Shown here: positions 8,815-16,298 of the stretch, in pieces | Layout of the letters: every line of letters begins with the position of its first letter | Position numbering within the stretch: position 1 is the first letter of the stretch | Origin: Niastella sp. | GTDB taxonomy: Bacteria; Bacteroidota; Bacteroidia; Chitinophagales; Chitinophagaceae | Assembly: GCA_017744515.1 (NCBI GenBank) | Contig: JAGIBF010000002.1 | Location: forward strand, 1-64,000 | Direction of reading: 5' to 3' | Length of the DNA: 64,000 nucleotides | Notes under the pieces: model-generated | The model's input: only the letters and a program-made list of their open reading frames with translations | Database searches by the model: none | What the model was told of the DNA's origin: nothing | Translations under genes and position numbers: made by a program

Positions 8815-8856
8815 AAAAAAGATTGGTTGCCCGGCGGGCAGCCAATCTTTTTTATT
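8815..8856. terminator. Bidirectional intrinsic terminator downstream of susD
   Basis: GATTGGTTGCCC (8821-8832) pairs with GGGCAGCCAATC (8836-8847) with one G-T pair. There is a T-run on both strands (A6 at 8815-8820 and T6 after 8847). It lies 14 bp past the susD stop, so it should attenuate read-through from susC/susD into the GH67 gene. Confidence 0.85.
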
Positions 8857-8869
8857 GTAGTTGCTATCT

Positions 8870-10849
8870 CTATTGGTAATTGGGGTTTTGATAGGCTGCT
8901 TTTTCTTCGGCTGTCATTTCAAGGCCGTCGAGCTGGCCTTGTGGAATGGGACGAAGATAATGGGTCGGATTAATGGTTCGTGTTACTGTTTGTGGTGTAT
9001 GATTGCCATACGCCGTACCACCAATTGCATAGGTGCCTGCCAGTTCATTCCACTTCTGGGTCCGCACCAGGTCGAACCAGCGAAGGCCTTCGCCAAAGTA
9101 TTCGCGTGAACGTTCGGCCAGGATATAGTTGATATCTATGGTTGCAGGAGTAGCTGCTGTCATGGCTGCACTGTTATCGGCCACAAACGCCGCATTGTTC
9201 TTATTGGAGAACACCCACTTGCCTGCGCGTGCACGAAGCACGTTGACGAGTTCGCGGGCAGATCTTCCAGCTACAGTAGTAGCGCCTTTTACAGCAGCTT
9301 CTGCTGCTATTAAATAAAACTCGGAGAACTTGGCAATTTTAAATGGACGGGTACTGGGTGCATTGGGTTCTCCCAATCCTACGTTTCCGGTACGGTAAAC
9401 TCCCATCTTCCAGAGACCAGGAAATATAATTCTGCTGATGCCACTGGGAGCGATCACAAAATCGGCTCTGCCTGGCAATTGACCTGCTCCAACTCCATTG
9501 GCTGATTTTCCGGGAAACTTTGCACCGGCAGGATAGGTTATACCAACTCCCTGCGCATCAGACTCGAGAAAACTCAGAATGGCATCGCCTGGAACAACCG
9601 GCATATCATTGGCATTATATAGTGTTGCGGTTGTGACGCCTCCTTTGGGCCAGTTGGCCCTGTATACACTGGTAAATGTGCCATCATACCTCGAGTCAAG
9701 CGTTTTCTCGGCAAATGTGTTTGTAAAAACGCCAACAGGCGGGGCCATACGAACGTAAGGACGTCCTAATGGTTGTGCTGCTTCGCGCTGAACGACAGAC
9801 ACGGCAGCTCCTGTTCCATCAGCATTTGTAGCACTTGCCAGCACTGTATAGTTGGGGGTTACAAACCAAACGGCGGTATTTCTGCCGTCATTACCTATTT
9901 CTCCCTGAAAACCTGTCAAAGGAGAGCCATTGTAAAATTCGCTTTCCTGTGTATGATCGGCATACAGCAACATTTCCTTGTTGCGGTCATTTCCACCTCT
10001 ATGCACATCATAAAATGTGTTCTCCAGGCCATAGGTAGTACCGGCCTGATCGATTCCTTGCACTGCTATATTGTAAGCATTCTGAAAATACCATGCGGCA
10101 TCATGATTATCCGGATCGGTCCTTGCGGTTTGCGGGTAGGTAGGAATGTTATTGGGGTTTTGGAGCCACCAGCCATAGGTCAAATAGGCTTTTGCAAGGA
10201 AAAGGCGTGCAACTGTTTTACTAACACCACCTGTTACTCTTGGTACTGCCGGCAAGTCGTTGATGGCTTGCACCAGGTCGGGAAAGATGGCTTTGGTATA
10301 AACCTGAGGCACCGTGTTGCGTACAGATTTTCTCGACGCAGTGGTATTGAATTTCAACTCTCCTGCACCAAGGTCCAATGGTACACCGCCAAAAGTTTGC
10401 ACCAGCATAAAATAGTCGAAAGCACGGAAAAACCTCGCCTCTGCGATCAGGGCTGGGGAGATGTTTACGGCAGCAGCGTTCTCAATGATACCGCTGGCTG
10501 TATTGATATTGGAAAAGGCAGTACCCCATAAAACATCAGAGCGGCTGGTAGCGGCTGTAAGATTCGATACGCTGCTATAATCCATATCGCGATGATTCGC
10601 ATCGCCGCTTTGGGCATAGGTATATTCATCGGTACCCGTTTCCAGACTATTATAGTAATAGGGCTGACCGTATAAAAAGCGCAGGTGAGCATACTGGGAA
10701 GTAATGCCACCTAATACGCCTCTTTCGGTTTGGAAATACCCAGGCGTATAAATGCTACGGGGTTTTTCTTCCAGGATCTTGCTGCACCCTGAAAACAGCA
10801 ACATACATAACGCTGGTACAACAAAGTATTTTATATGTATATGTCTCAT
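8870..10849 (-). CDS. susD: SusD/RagB-family surface lipoprotein
   Basis: 659 residues, a little long for SusD. A lipoprotein signal ends in LLFSGC with the lipidated Cys at residue 22. The N-terminal ILEEKPRSIYTPGYF, the TPR-like helices (PALIAEARFFRAFDYFMLVQTFGGVPL), and the C-terminal block FYLIAAEAAVKG ... VNVLRARAGK ... ILAERSREYFGEGLRWFDLVRT are classic RagB/SusD. It would bind the glycan at the cell surface and cap the SusC channel encoded just upstream (11-bp gap). The rest of the locus points to glucuronoxylan fragments as ligand; that is inference. Confidence 0.96.
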   Translation of the reverse strand: MRHIHIKYFVVPALCMLLFSGCSKILEEKPRSIYTPGYFQTERGVLGGITSQYAHLRFLYGQPYYYNSLETGTDEYTYAQSGDANHRDMDYSSVSNLTAATSRSDVLWGTAFSNINTASGIIENAAAVNISPALIAEARFFRAFDYFMLVQTFGGVPLDLGAGELKFNTTASRKSVRNTVPQVYTKAIFPDLVQAINDLPAVPRVTGGVSKTVARLFLAKAYLTYGWWLQNPNNIPTYPQTARTDPDNHDAAWYFQNAYNIAVQGIDQAGTTYGLENTFYDVHRGGNDRNKEMLLYADHTQESEFYNGSPLTGFQGEIGNDGRNTAVWFVTPNYTVLASATNADGTGAAVSVVQREAAQPLGRPYVRMAPPVGVFTNTFAEKTLDSRYDGTFTSVYRANWPKGGVTTATLYNANDMPVVPGDAILSFLESDAQGVGITYPAGAKFPGKSANGVGAGQLPGRADFVIAPSGISRIIFPGLWKMGVYRTGNVGLGEPNAPSTRPFKIAKFSEFYLIAAEAAVKGATTVAGRSARELVNVLRARAGKWVFSNKNNAAFVADNSAAMTAATPATIDINYILAERSREYFGEGLRWFDLVRTQKWNELAGTYAIGGTAYGNHTPQTVTRTINPTHYLRPIPQGQLDGLEMTAEEKAAYQNPNYQ

Positions 10850-10860
10850 AATTGTATGTT

Positions 10861-13800
10861 TTAGAATGTCACGTTAACGCCAACAATGTAATTACGGGTG
10901 GAAGGGGTATTGAATCCTACGGTAAGAATGCGTCTCAGGTTCTGACTGAGATTGGCAGCCGCATTTTCGTTCCCGAACGAGTTGGTTTCAGGATCGAGGC
11001 CCGATTCCTTATGGAAGGGTGAGAACATTACAAACGGGTTCTGCACCGTAAAATACATACGCAGTTTAACGTTGGATCTTTTCATCAGGCTCTGATTGAA
11101 ATCGTGTCCCAACGTTATAGTACGAACTTTCATAAAAGAACCATCGAAGTAACTGAGGGTGCTGGCATATTTTTGGTTATCGCTGCTGATAGGTCCAGCA
11201 GGATTGGGGTATTTGGCATTTGTATTGGTCGGTGTCCAGTAGTCTACTTTAATGTTATTCCTGCGACCAGTCAGCAGATTGAGGTAACCATTTGAGCCAT
11301 GAATGGTACTAAACAGAATGCCGCCATGTCTGAAAATGCCTACGATACCCAAATCAAATCCTTTGTAAGCAACACGGGTATTAAAGCCTCCCTGCCAATC
11401 GGGATCCACATCCATCACCTGCCTGTCGGCGGCGCCAATGGCTCTGGTCGGCGTACCATCAGCATTGTACGTACCAGTGTACTGTACCTTTATCATACCC
11501 AGCTTACTGTCTGAACTTGGCTCCAGGATGTTGAAATAGGGATCATGATCCTGCCATAAACCTATTTTCTTATAATCGAAAATGGCATTGATGTTATGAC
11601 CTACAAACCACCAGTTATTCTCATCCCGTGTTTGCCCGGAAGCCAGCGATACCAGCTTGTTGCGATTGGCGTAGAAGTTGACACCTGCTTCCCAGGTCCA
11701 GCCGTTGTGGTTGTCGAGGATCACACCATTCAGGGCCAGCTCGATACCTTTGTTTTGCGTAGCTCCTATATTGGAGGTAATGCTGCTCACACCGGATGTG
11801 GGGGGCAACCCAAGGCCCAGCAGGATATCCTCTGTTTTAGTTATATAATATTCAATAGTACCCGACAGCCTGTTTTTCAACAGCGAGAAGTCGAGACCAA
11901 AGTTCCAGGTTTTAGAATACTCCCATCCCAGACTGGCGTTGGGCAGTTGCGATACATAGTACCCGATGGAATAGCTGGACGGACCGAAATTGTAAGGCCG
12001 GGTAGCTAATTGTCCAAGTGTTGAATAAACCCCTACTGCCTGGTTGGATGTCTGTCCAAAGCCGGCACGCAGTTTCAGGTTATTGATAACAGGTACATTT
12101 TGCATGAATGATTCATTGGAAATATTCCAACCTACCGACACGGCCGGATAGGTATGCCATTGGCGTCCTGGCGCCAGCCGTGAAGAAGCGTCGGAACGTA
12201 CGGTGGCAGAGATCATGTAACGGTTATCATAAGAATACATTACACGTCCCATCGCCGACTGGAGGCCCCATAATTGGTAATCCTGGTTGGCAGGATCGAT
12301 GGTTAACTGACCGGCAGCCTGTCCGAGGTTATAGAACTGGAAGGCATCGACGGGAATATCCTGGGCCGACATGTTTGACCGGTTATACTTGTTTTGCTCG
12401 GCGGAATACAAGGCTACTGCATTCACCGTATGCTTTCCAAAAGTCTTGTCGTAAGTAAGTATGTTTTCAAGCGTCCAGTGATACGTGTGCCTGTTGTCAA
12501 CGGAGGCAGAAGACACCGAAGCAGGATTAGCGCCATTATTAACGCCCGGCCCTGTATAGTTACCACCGTTAACCTGTACATAATCCAGTCCAAGATTCAC
12601 CCTGTACTTGAGTCCGTCAAGAAACGGTGCTTTTACTTCGCCATAAATGGCATTATAGGAAGCAAAGCCCCTTGTTTCACTGATCCACTGATCATTGTCT
12701 CTTAATCTCTTCACTACATCTTTGGTGGTGACATACTGGTTATCAATATTGTCAGCCATTTGTATGGATCTTTTCGGAGTACCGTCAGCATTGTATGGAG
12801 AAGCAAGGGGCGACATGCTCAATGTGTTGTATAAGCCGACCTGGTTGCCTTCGGACTGGTTATAGTTGGTGTTGGTGGTGAATCCAAAGCGAACGAATTT
12901 ACCCACCTGCTGATCAAGAGACCCTCTTAATGAATAGCGTTTGTACTGTTGTGTTGGAACTACGCCCTCATTGAGATAGTAACCCGCGCCGAAATTGTAG
13001 CTGCCGGTTTCTGTGCCTCCTGAAAGGCTGATGCTGTGGTCTGTTACAATACCCGTTTGGTAAAACAGGTCCTGCCAATCGGTATTTACGCCATCCGCTT
13101 CATCGGCACCTTTACCATATTGTCCCCTGGCAGCACGGAGGGCTGCAAACTCGGGTCCGTTCATCATGGGATATTTGGCGAAAACTTTTTGCGCACCCGT
13201 ATAGGTATTATAACTTATCCTTGGTTTCCTGTTCCTGTTACCCTTATCGGTTGTTATGAGTATAACGCCGTTGGCGCCGCGGGAACCGTAAATGGCAGTG
13301 GCCGAAGCATCTTTCAGGATGTCGACGCTTTTGATATCGTTGGGGTTGATATCGGCCAGCGATCCAATGAATGGTATCCCATCCAGTACGATCAACGGAT
13401 CATTACTGGCGCTGAGCGACCGGGTACCTCTTATCCTGATCTGCGTGGTAGCGCCGGGACGCGTAGAGGTTTGTGAAATATCAACACCTGGTAAACGTCC
13501 CTGCAATGCCTGTGAGATATTGGGCGAAGGTACATCGCGTAATTTATCACCGCCAATAGAAGCAACAGATCCTGTCACCGCTTCTTTGCGCTGGGTTCCG
13601 TAACCTACCACTATTACCTGGTCAAGGTTGCCGGCAGCTGCAGCAAGCTCTATATTAATTGTATTGTCATCTCCTACTCTCACTTCTTTCGTCGTGTAAT
13701 TAACACTCGATATTACCAGCGTAGCGCCTTTTGTTGCTGCAATGGTGTAGGTACCATCATCAGCTGTATTGGTACCCACGGTCGTTCCTTTTACTACTAC

Positions 13801-13956
13801 GGAAGCATTAGCCACGGGTTCTCCTGTACCTGTGGTGACTTTACCTTTCACCGTATTTTGAGCAAAAGCAACTGTTCCTGCGAAGCAGGTTAGTAAAACC
13901 AGCATTAGCCTTAGCTGGATAAACCTTTTCCGGTTTTGAGTTTTTTTCATATCCAT
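10861..13956 (-). CDS. susC: SusC/RagA-type TonB-dependent outer-membrane transporter
   Basis: 1031 residues. A signal peptide ends at VAFAQ. A carboxypeptidase-regulatory-like domain (residues about 33-115) is followed by the plug with VIVVGYGTQRKEAVTGSVA, 'SQALQGRLPGVDIS' and DGIPFIG, then the 22-strand barrel ending in VGVNVTF. It imports oligosaccharides across the outer membrane with TonB energy. MDMKKT and MKKT starts (13956 or 13950) are both possible. It is the first gene of the minus-strand arm. Its promoter region (13957-14364) is shared with the divergent lacI gene and carries two LacI-type sites, so repression by the neighbouring LacI protein is likely. Confidence 0.97.
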   Translation of the reverse strand: MDMKKTQNRKRFIQLRLMLVLLTCFAGTVAFAQNTVKGKVTTGTGEPVANASVVVKGTTVGTNTADDGTYTIAATKGATLVISSVNYTTKEVRVGDDNTINIELAAAAGNLDQVIVVGYGTQRKEAVTGSVASIGGDKLRDVPSPNISQALQGRLPGVDISQTSTRPGATTQIRIRGTRSLSASNDPLIVLDGIPFIGSLADINPNDIKSVDILKDASATAIYGSRGANGVILITTDKGNRNRKPRISYNTYTGAQKVFAKYPMMNGPEFAALRAARGQYGKGADEADGVNTDWQDLFYQTGIVTDHSISLSGGTETGSYNFGAGYYLNEGVVPTQQYKRYSLRGSLDQQVGKFVRFGFTTNTNYNQSEGNQVGLYNTLSMSPLASPYNADGTPKRSIQMADNIDNQYVTTKDVVKRLRDNDQWISETRGFASYNAIYGEVKAPFLDGLKYRVNLGLDYVQVNGGNYTGPGVNNGANPASVSSASVDNRHTYHWTLENILTYDKTFGKHTVNAVALYSAEQNKYNRSNMSAQDIPVDAFQFYNLGQAAGQLTIDPANQDYQLWGLQSAMGRVMYSYDNRYMISATVRSDASSRLAPGRQWHTYPAVSVGWNISNESFMQNVPVINNLKLRAGFGQTSNQAVGVYSTLGQLATRPYNFGPSSYSIGYYVSQLPNASLGWEYSKTWNFGLDFSLLKNRLSGTIEYYITKTEDILLGLGLPPTSGVSSITSNIGATQNKGIELALNGVILDNHNGWTWEAGVNFYANRNKLVSLASGQTRDENNWWFVGHNINAIFDYKKIGLWQDHDPYFNILEPSSDSKLGMIKVQYTGTYNADGTPTRAIGAADRQVMDVDPDWQGGFNTRVAYKGFDLGIVGIFRHGGILFSTIHGSNGYLNLLTGRRNNIKVDYWTPTNTNAKYPNPAGPISSDNQKYASTLSYFDGSFMKVRTITLGHDFNQSLMKRSNVKLRMYFTVQNPFVMFSPFHKESGLDPETNSFGNENAAANLSQNLRRILTVGFNTPSTRNYIVGVNVTF

Positions 13957-14192
13957 CGTTTTGGTGACATTTTTAAATGTGATTGTTAGCAGGGCGGGTC
14001 ATTGTCGGACTAACCGCAAGTGTGGGTGGGGAAGTCCCGTGACGGGAGAGTACGGCGTTAATACAAGGAAAAAAAGAGGTGCGTGAGAGACGAATAGTCT
14101 GTTCCATACGGCAATTTTTAAGTAGCGTTCCAATCGTTTAGGCAGACAATGGGTTTATCTGCGGAAACGAATATAGGCAAAAAACACAAAAT

Positions 14193-14206
14193 AGCAACCG
14201 ATTGCA
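14193..14206. promoter_or_regulatory. LacI-type operator site 1
   Basis: AGCAACCGATTGCA is an imperfect CG-centred palindrome (GCAA-N-CG-N-TTGC) of the LacI/CcpA kind. It overlaps the predicted -33 box of the susC promoter. Confidence 0.65.
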
Positions 14207-14347
14207 TTTTTTTATTGTAATTTCTTGCCTTATCGCATATGACCAAGACAAAGCGGAACCCGTGATTGCTGCTCTATATATAATAAATACAGGGTTTCCG
14301 GCCCTATAAAACAATTTGGTACTATTTGATATTTTTTTGCGATCTTC

Positions 14348-14361
14348 AGCAACCGATTGCA
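14348..14361. promoter_or_regulatory. LacI-type operator site 2
   Basis: An exact second copy of AGCAACCGATTGCA lies 3 bp before the lacI start codon at 14365. Binding here would block initiation of lacI itself, so autorepression is predicted. The sites are 155 bp apart, a distance that could allow looping. Confidence 0.65.
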
Positions 14362-14364
14362 AAC

Positions 14365-15399
14365 ATGAAACAGAAGAAAGAGGTCACGATCCACGATATT
14401 GCCAAAAAACTTGCACTCTCCTCTGCTACAGTAAGCAGGGCATTGCAGGATAATCCTGCCATCACCAAGAAGACCCGCACAAGGGTCCAGGAGGCGGCCC
14501 GCCTGCTGGGTTACCGTCATAATATTTTCGCCAGCAGCTTGCGGAAACAACAGACCAACACAATAGGTGTGATCGTTCATGAATTGAAGAGTAATTTCAT
14601 CACTTCGGTACTGGCCGGCATTGAAAGGATCACATCCGATGCGGGTTATGATCTTATTATCGCGCATTCTTCCGAGAGTTATAAAAAGGAAGCTGCCAAC
14701 GCAGCCAACCTGTTTCATAAGAGGGTGGACGGTCTTATTGCGTCCCTCGCCTTCGATACTATTGGTCTCGATCACTACTTACCTTTTCAGGACAGGGGGA
14801 TTCCCGTGATCTTCTTCGACCGGGTGGAAGAGCGGTCGGAGAGTACCAAGGTGATCATCGATAATTACCAATGTGGTTACCAGGCTACCAAACATCTGAT
14901 AGAACAGGGTTGCAAACGGATCATCATGGTGACCGGCAGCCTGGAACGGAACGTATATGCACAGCGCTTCCGGGGTTATAAAGCCGCACTGGCTGAGCAT
15001 GGTTTAGCCTTTGACGATCAGTATCTGCTGCTCAAAGACCTGAGTGAAAAATGTGGTGTGGAAGCGGCCCAACAGATATTACAGATGGAGCCACGGCCAG
15101 ACGGGGCTTTCATTACCAATGATTTTTCCGCCGCGGTGTGTATGCAACATTTGAAGGAACAGGGTGTTCGTATTCCTGAGGACATTGCAGTGGTAGGTTT
15201 CAACAATGACACCATCGGCAGGATCGTTGAACCTTCTCTTACTACCATCGATTACCGGGGGCAGGATATGGGTGAGATCGCCGCCAGGAGCCTTGTGAAT
15301 CACTTGCAAGGTATTTCCAATATCAGCCATACCAATACCATCGTGATCCGTTCGGACCTGATCATCCGTAAGTCATCGTTGAGAAATCGTACAACCTGA
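14365..15399 (+). CDS. LacI-family transcriptional regulator of the xylan locus
   Basis: The start is set at the ATG at 14365 (344 residues) rather than the upstream ATG at 14326. The protein then begins MKQKKEVTIHDIAKKLALSS, in line with its paralogue at 4010. It has a helix-turn-helix (IAKKLALSSATVSRAL), hinge (IFASSLRKQQTNTIGVIVHE) and sugar-binding core (DGLIASLAFD, VIFFDRVEE, FNNDTIGRIVEPSLTTIDY). It lies between the two divergent arms of the locus with an operator-like palindrome at its own start, so it is probably the local repressor responding to a xylan- or uronate-derived ligand. The reading frame runs into the promoter of the next gene. Confidence 0.93.
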   Translation: MKQKKEVTIHDIAKKLALSSATVSRALQDNPAITKKTRTRVQEAARLLGYRHNIFASSLRKQQTNTIGVIVHELKSNFITSVLAGIERITSDAGYDLIIAHSSESYKKEAANAANLFHKRVDGLIASLAFDTIGLDHYLPFQDRGIPVIFFDRVEERSESTKVIIDNYQCGYQATKHLIEQGCKRIIMVTGSLERNVYAQRFRGYKAALAEHGLAFDDQYLLLKDLSEKCGVEAAQQILQMEPRPDGAFITNDFSAAVCMQHLKEQGVRIPEDIAVVGFNNDTIGRIVEPSLTTIDYRGQDMGEIAARSLVNHLQGISNISHTNTIVIRSDLIIRKSSLRNRTT

Positions 15400-15409
15400 A
15401 ATATTTTTG
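15379..15409 (+). promoter_or_regulatory. Predicted promoter of the SDR/GH115 operon
   Basis: TTG (15379-15381), a 20-bp spacer and TATTTTTG (15402-15409) match the Bacteroidota -33/-7 pattern (TTG, N19-21, TAnnTTTG). It overlaps the end of lacI, so the downstream operon has its own start. Confidence 0.6.
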
Positions 15410-15458
15410 CAAAGCCAAATAGTTAAGTTTAAAGCATAAGATCATAAACCAACAAATA

Positions 15459-16208
15459 ATGACAGCAACTCGCCGAAAAACAGCTATAGTGACCGGAGGC
15501 GGCTCAGGCCTTGGATTTGCTATTGCTTCGACCTTTGTGCAACACGGCATCGAAACCATCATTGCAGGCAGGAATAAGGAAAAATTAGCAGCTGCTCAAC
15601 AACAATTAGGTGAACTGTGCCATGCCGTGGCCTGTGATGTATCGGACCTTGCTTCGATACCAGGTTTTGTGCAACAGGTGATTACTCAATTTGGCCAGAT
15701 CGATATTCTCGTGAACAATGCGGGCATCAATATGAAGAAGGAATTTACCGAGGTAACGGATGAAGAGTTCCAACAGGTGCTCCTTACCAATGTGACTTCG
15801 GTATTCGCGCTCAGCCGTGAAGTGGTAAAGCATATGTTGCTCAAACAATCGGGCAGCATCATCAATATCAGCTCGATGGCTGCACAGTATGGCCTTCCGA
15901 AAGTAATCGCTTATTCGGCAAGCAAAACGGCTATTGATGGTATGACGCGGGCTATGGCCGTGGAGCTTTCTCCCAAAGGTATCCGTGTAAATGCCATTGC
16001 GCCTGGTTTCATCTATTCGGAAATGACGGCGAAGGCATTGGACAGTGATCCTGAAAGGAAGGCCAAGGTGTTTGGCCGTACGCCTATGGGTATCATGGGC
16101 CAGCCTACGGATATTGGTGAAGCTGCTTATTTTCTGGCCAGTGATGCCGCTAAGTTTATTACGGGTGTGGTGTTGCCGGTGGATGGGGGGAATAGTATTG
16201 GTTTCTGA
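15459..16208 (+). CDS. SDR-family NAD(P)-dependent oxidoreductase, probable fructuronate/mannonate reductase
   Basis: 249 residues, a classical short-chain dehydrogenase. The cofactor motif TGGGSGLG is at residues 12-19, NNAG near 86-89, catalytic Ser138 and the YSASK motif with Tyr152 and Lys156, then PGF and the C-terminal VDGGNS. SDRs with this profile include gluconate 5-dehydrogenase, 3-ketoacyl-ACP reductase-like enzymes and D-mannonate oxidoreductases. In a locus with two alpha-glucuronidases and UxuA, the missing step between fructuronate and mannonate is the most likely job. No classical UxuB is present. That specificity is inference. Confidence 0.85.
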   Translation: MTATRRKTAIVTGGGSGLGFAIASTFVQHGIETIIAGRNKEKLAAAQQQLGELCHAVACDVSDLASIPGFVQQVITQFGQIDILVNNAGINMKKEFTEVTDEEFQQVLLTNVTSVFALSREVVKHMLLKQSGSIINISSMAAQYGLPKVIAYSASKTAIDGMTRAMAVELSPKGIRVNAIAPGFIYSEMTAKALDSDPERKAKVFGRTPMGIMGQPTDIGEAAYFLASDAAKFITGVVLPVDGGNSIGF

Positions 16209-16298
16209 ACCATGATTTGAGGGATTTTATAGATTTTGTGGATACAAATATGCTGGCTTACTTATCTGTACTATAAAGTGCTGCTTTAACGATTACAT

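Larger units (their letters stand above)
13957..14364. promoter_or_regulatory. Divergent regulatory region between susC and lacI
   Basis: This 408-bp gene-free stretch contains two identical 14-bp LacI-type sites (14193-14206 and 14348-14361) and a degenerate third (CAATCGTTTA at 14131-14140). It also holds a plausible minus-strand promoter. For susC, TATATTCG (14168-14175, one mismatch to TAnnTTTG) lies 19 bp from a TTG at 14195-14197 that falls inside the first operator. Nothing else was recognised. Confidence 0.6.

Noticed and set aside
9773..10531. 252-residue frame on the plus strand opposite susD
   Set aside because: It lies wholly inside the clear SusD gene on the other strand, has an atypical Cys/Ile/His-rich composition and no domain; a shadow frame.
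14326..14364. Upstream ATG as start of the second lacI gene
   Set aside because: It would add 13 residues not found in the paralogue, and the second operator copy would fall inside the coding region; the ATG at 14365 aligns with the paralogue.
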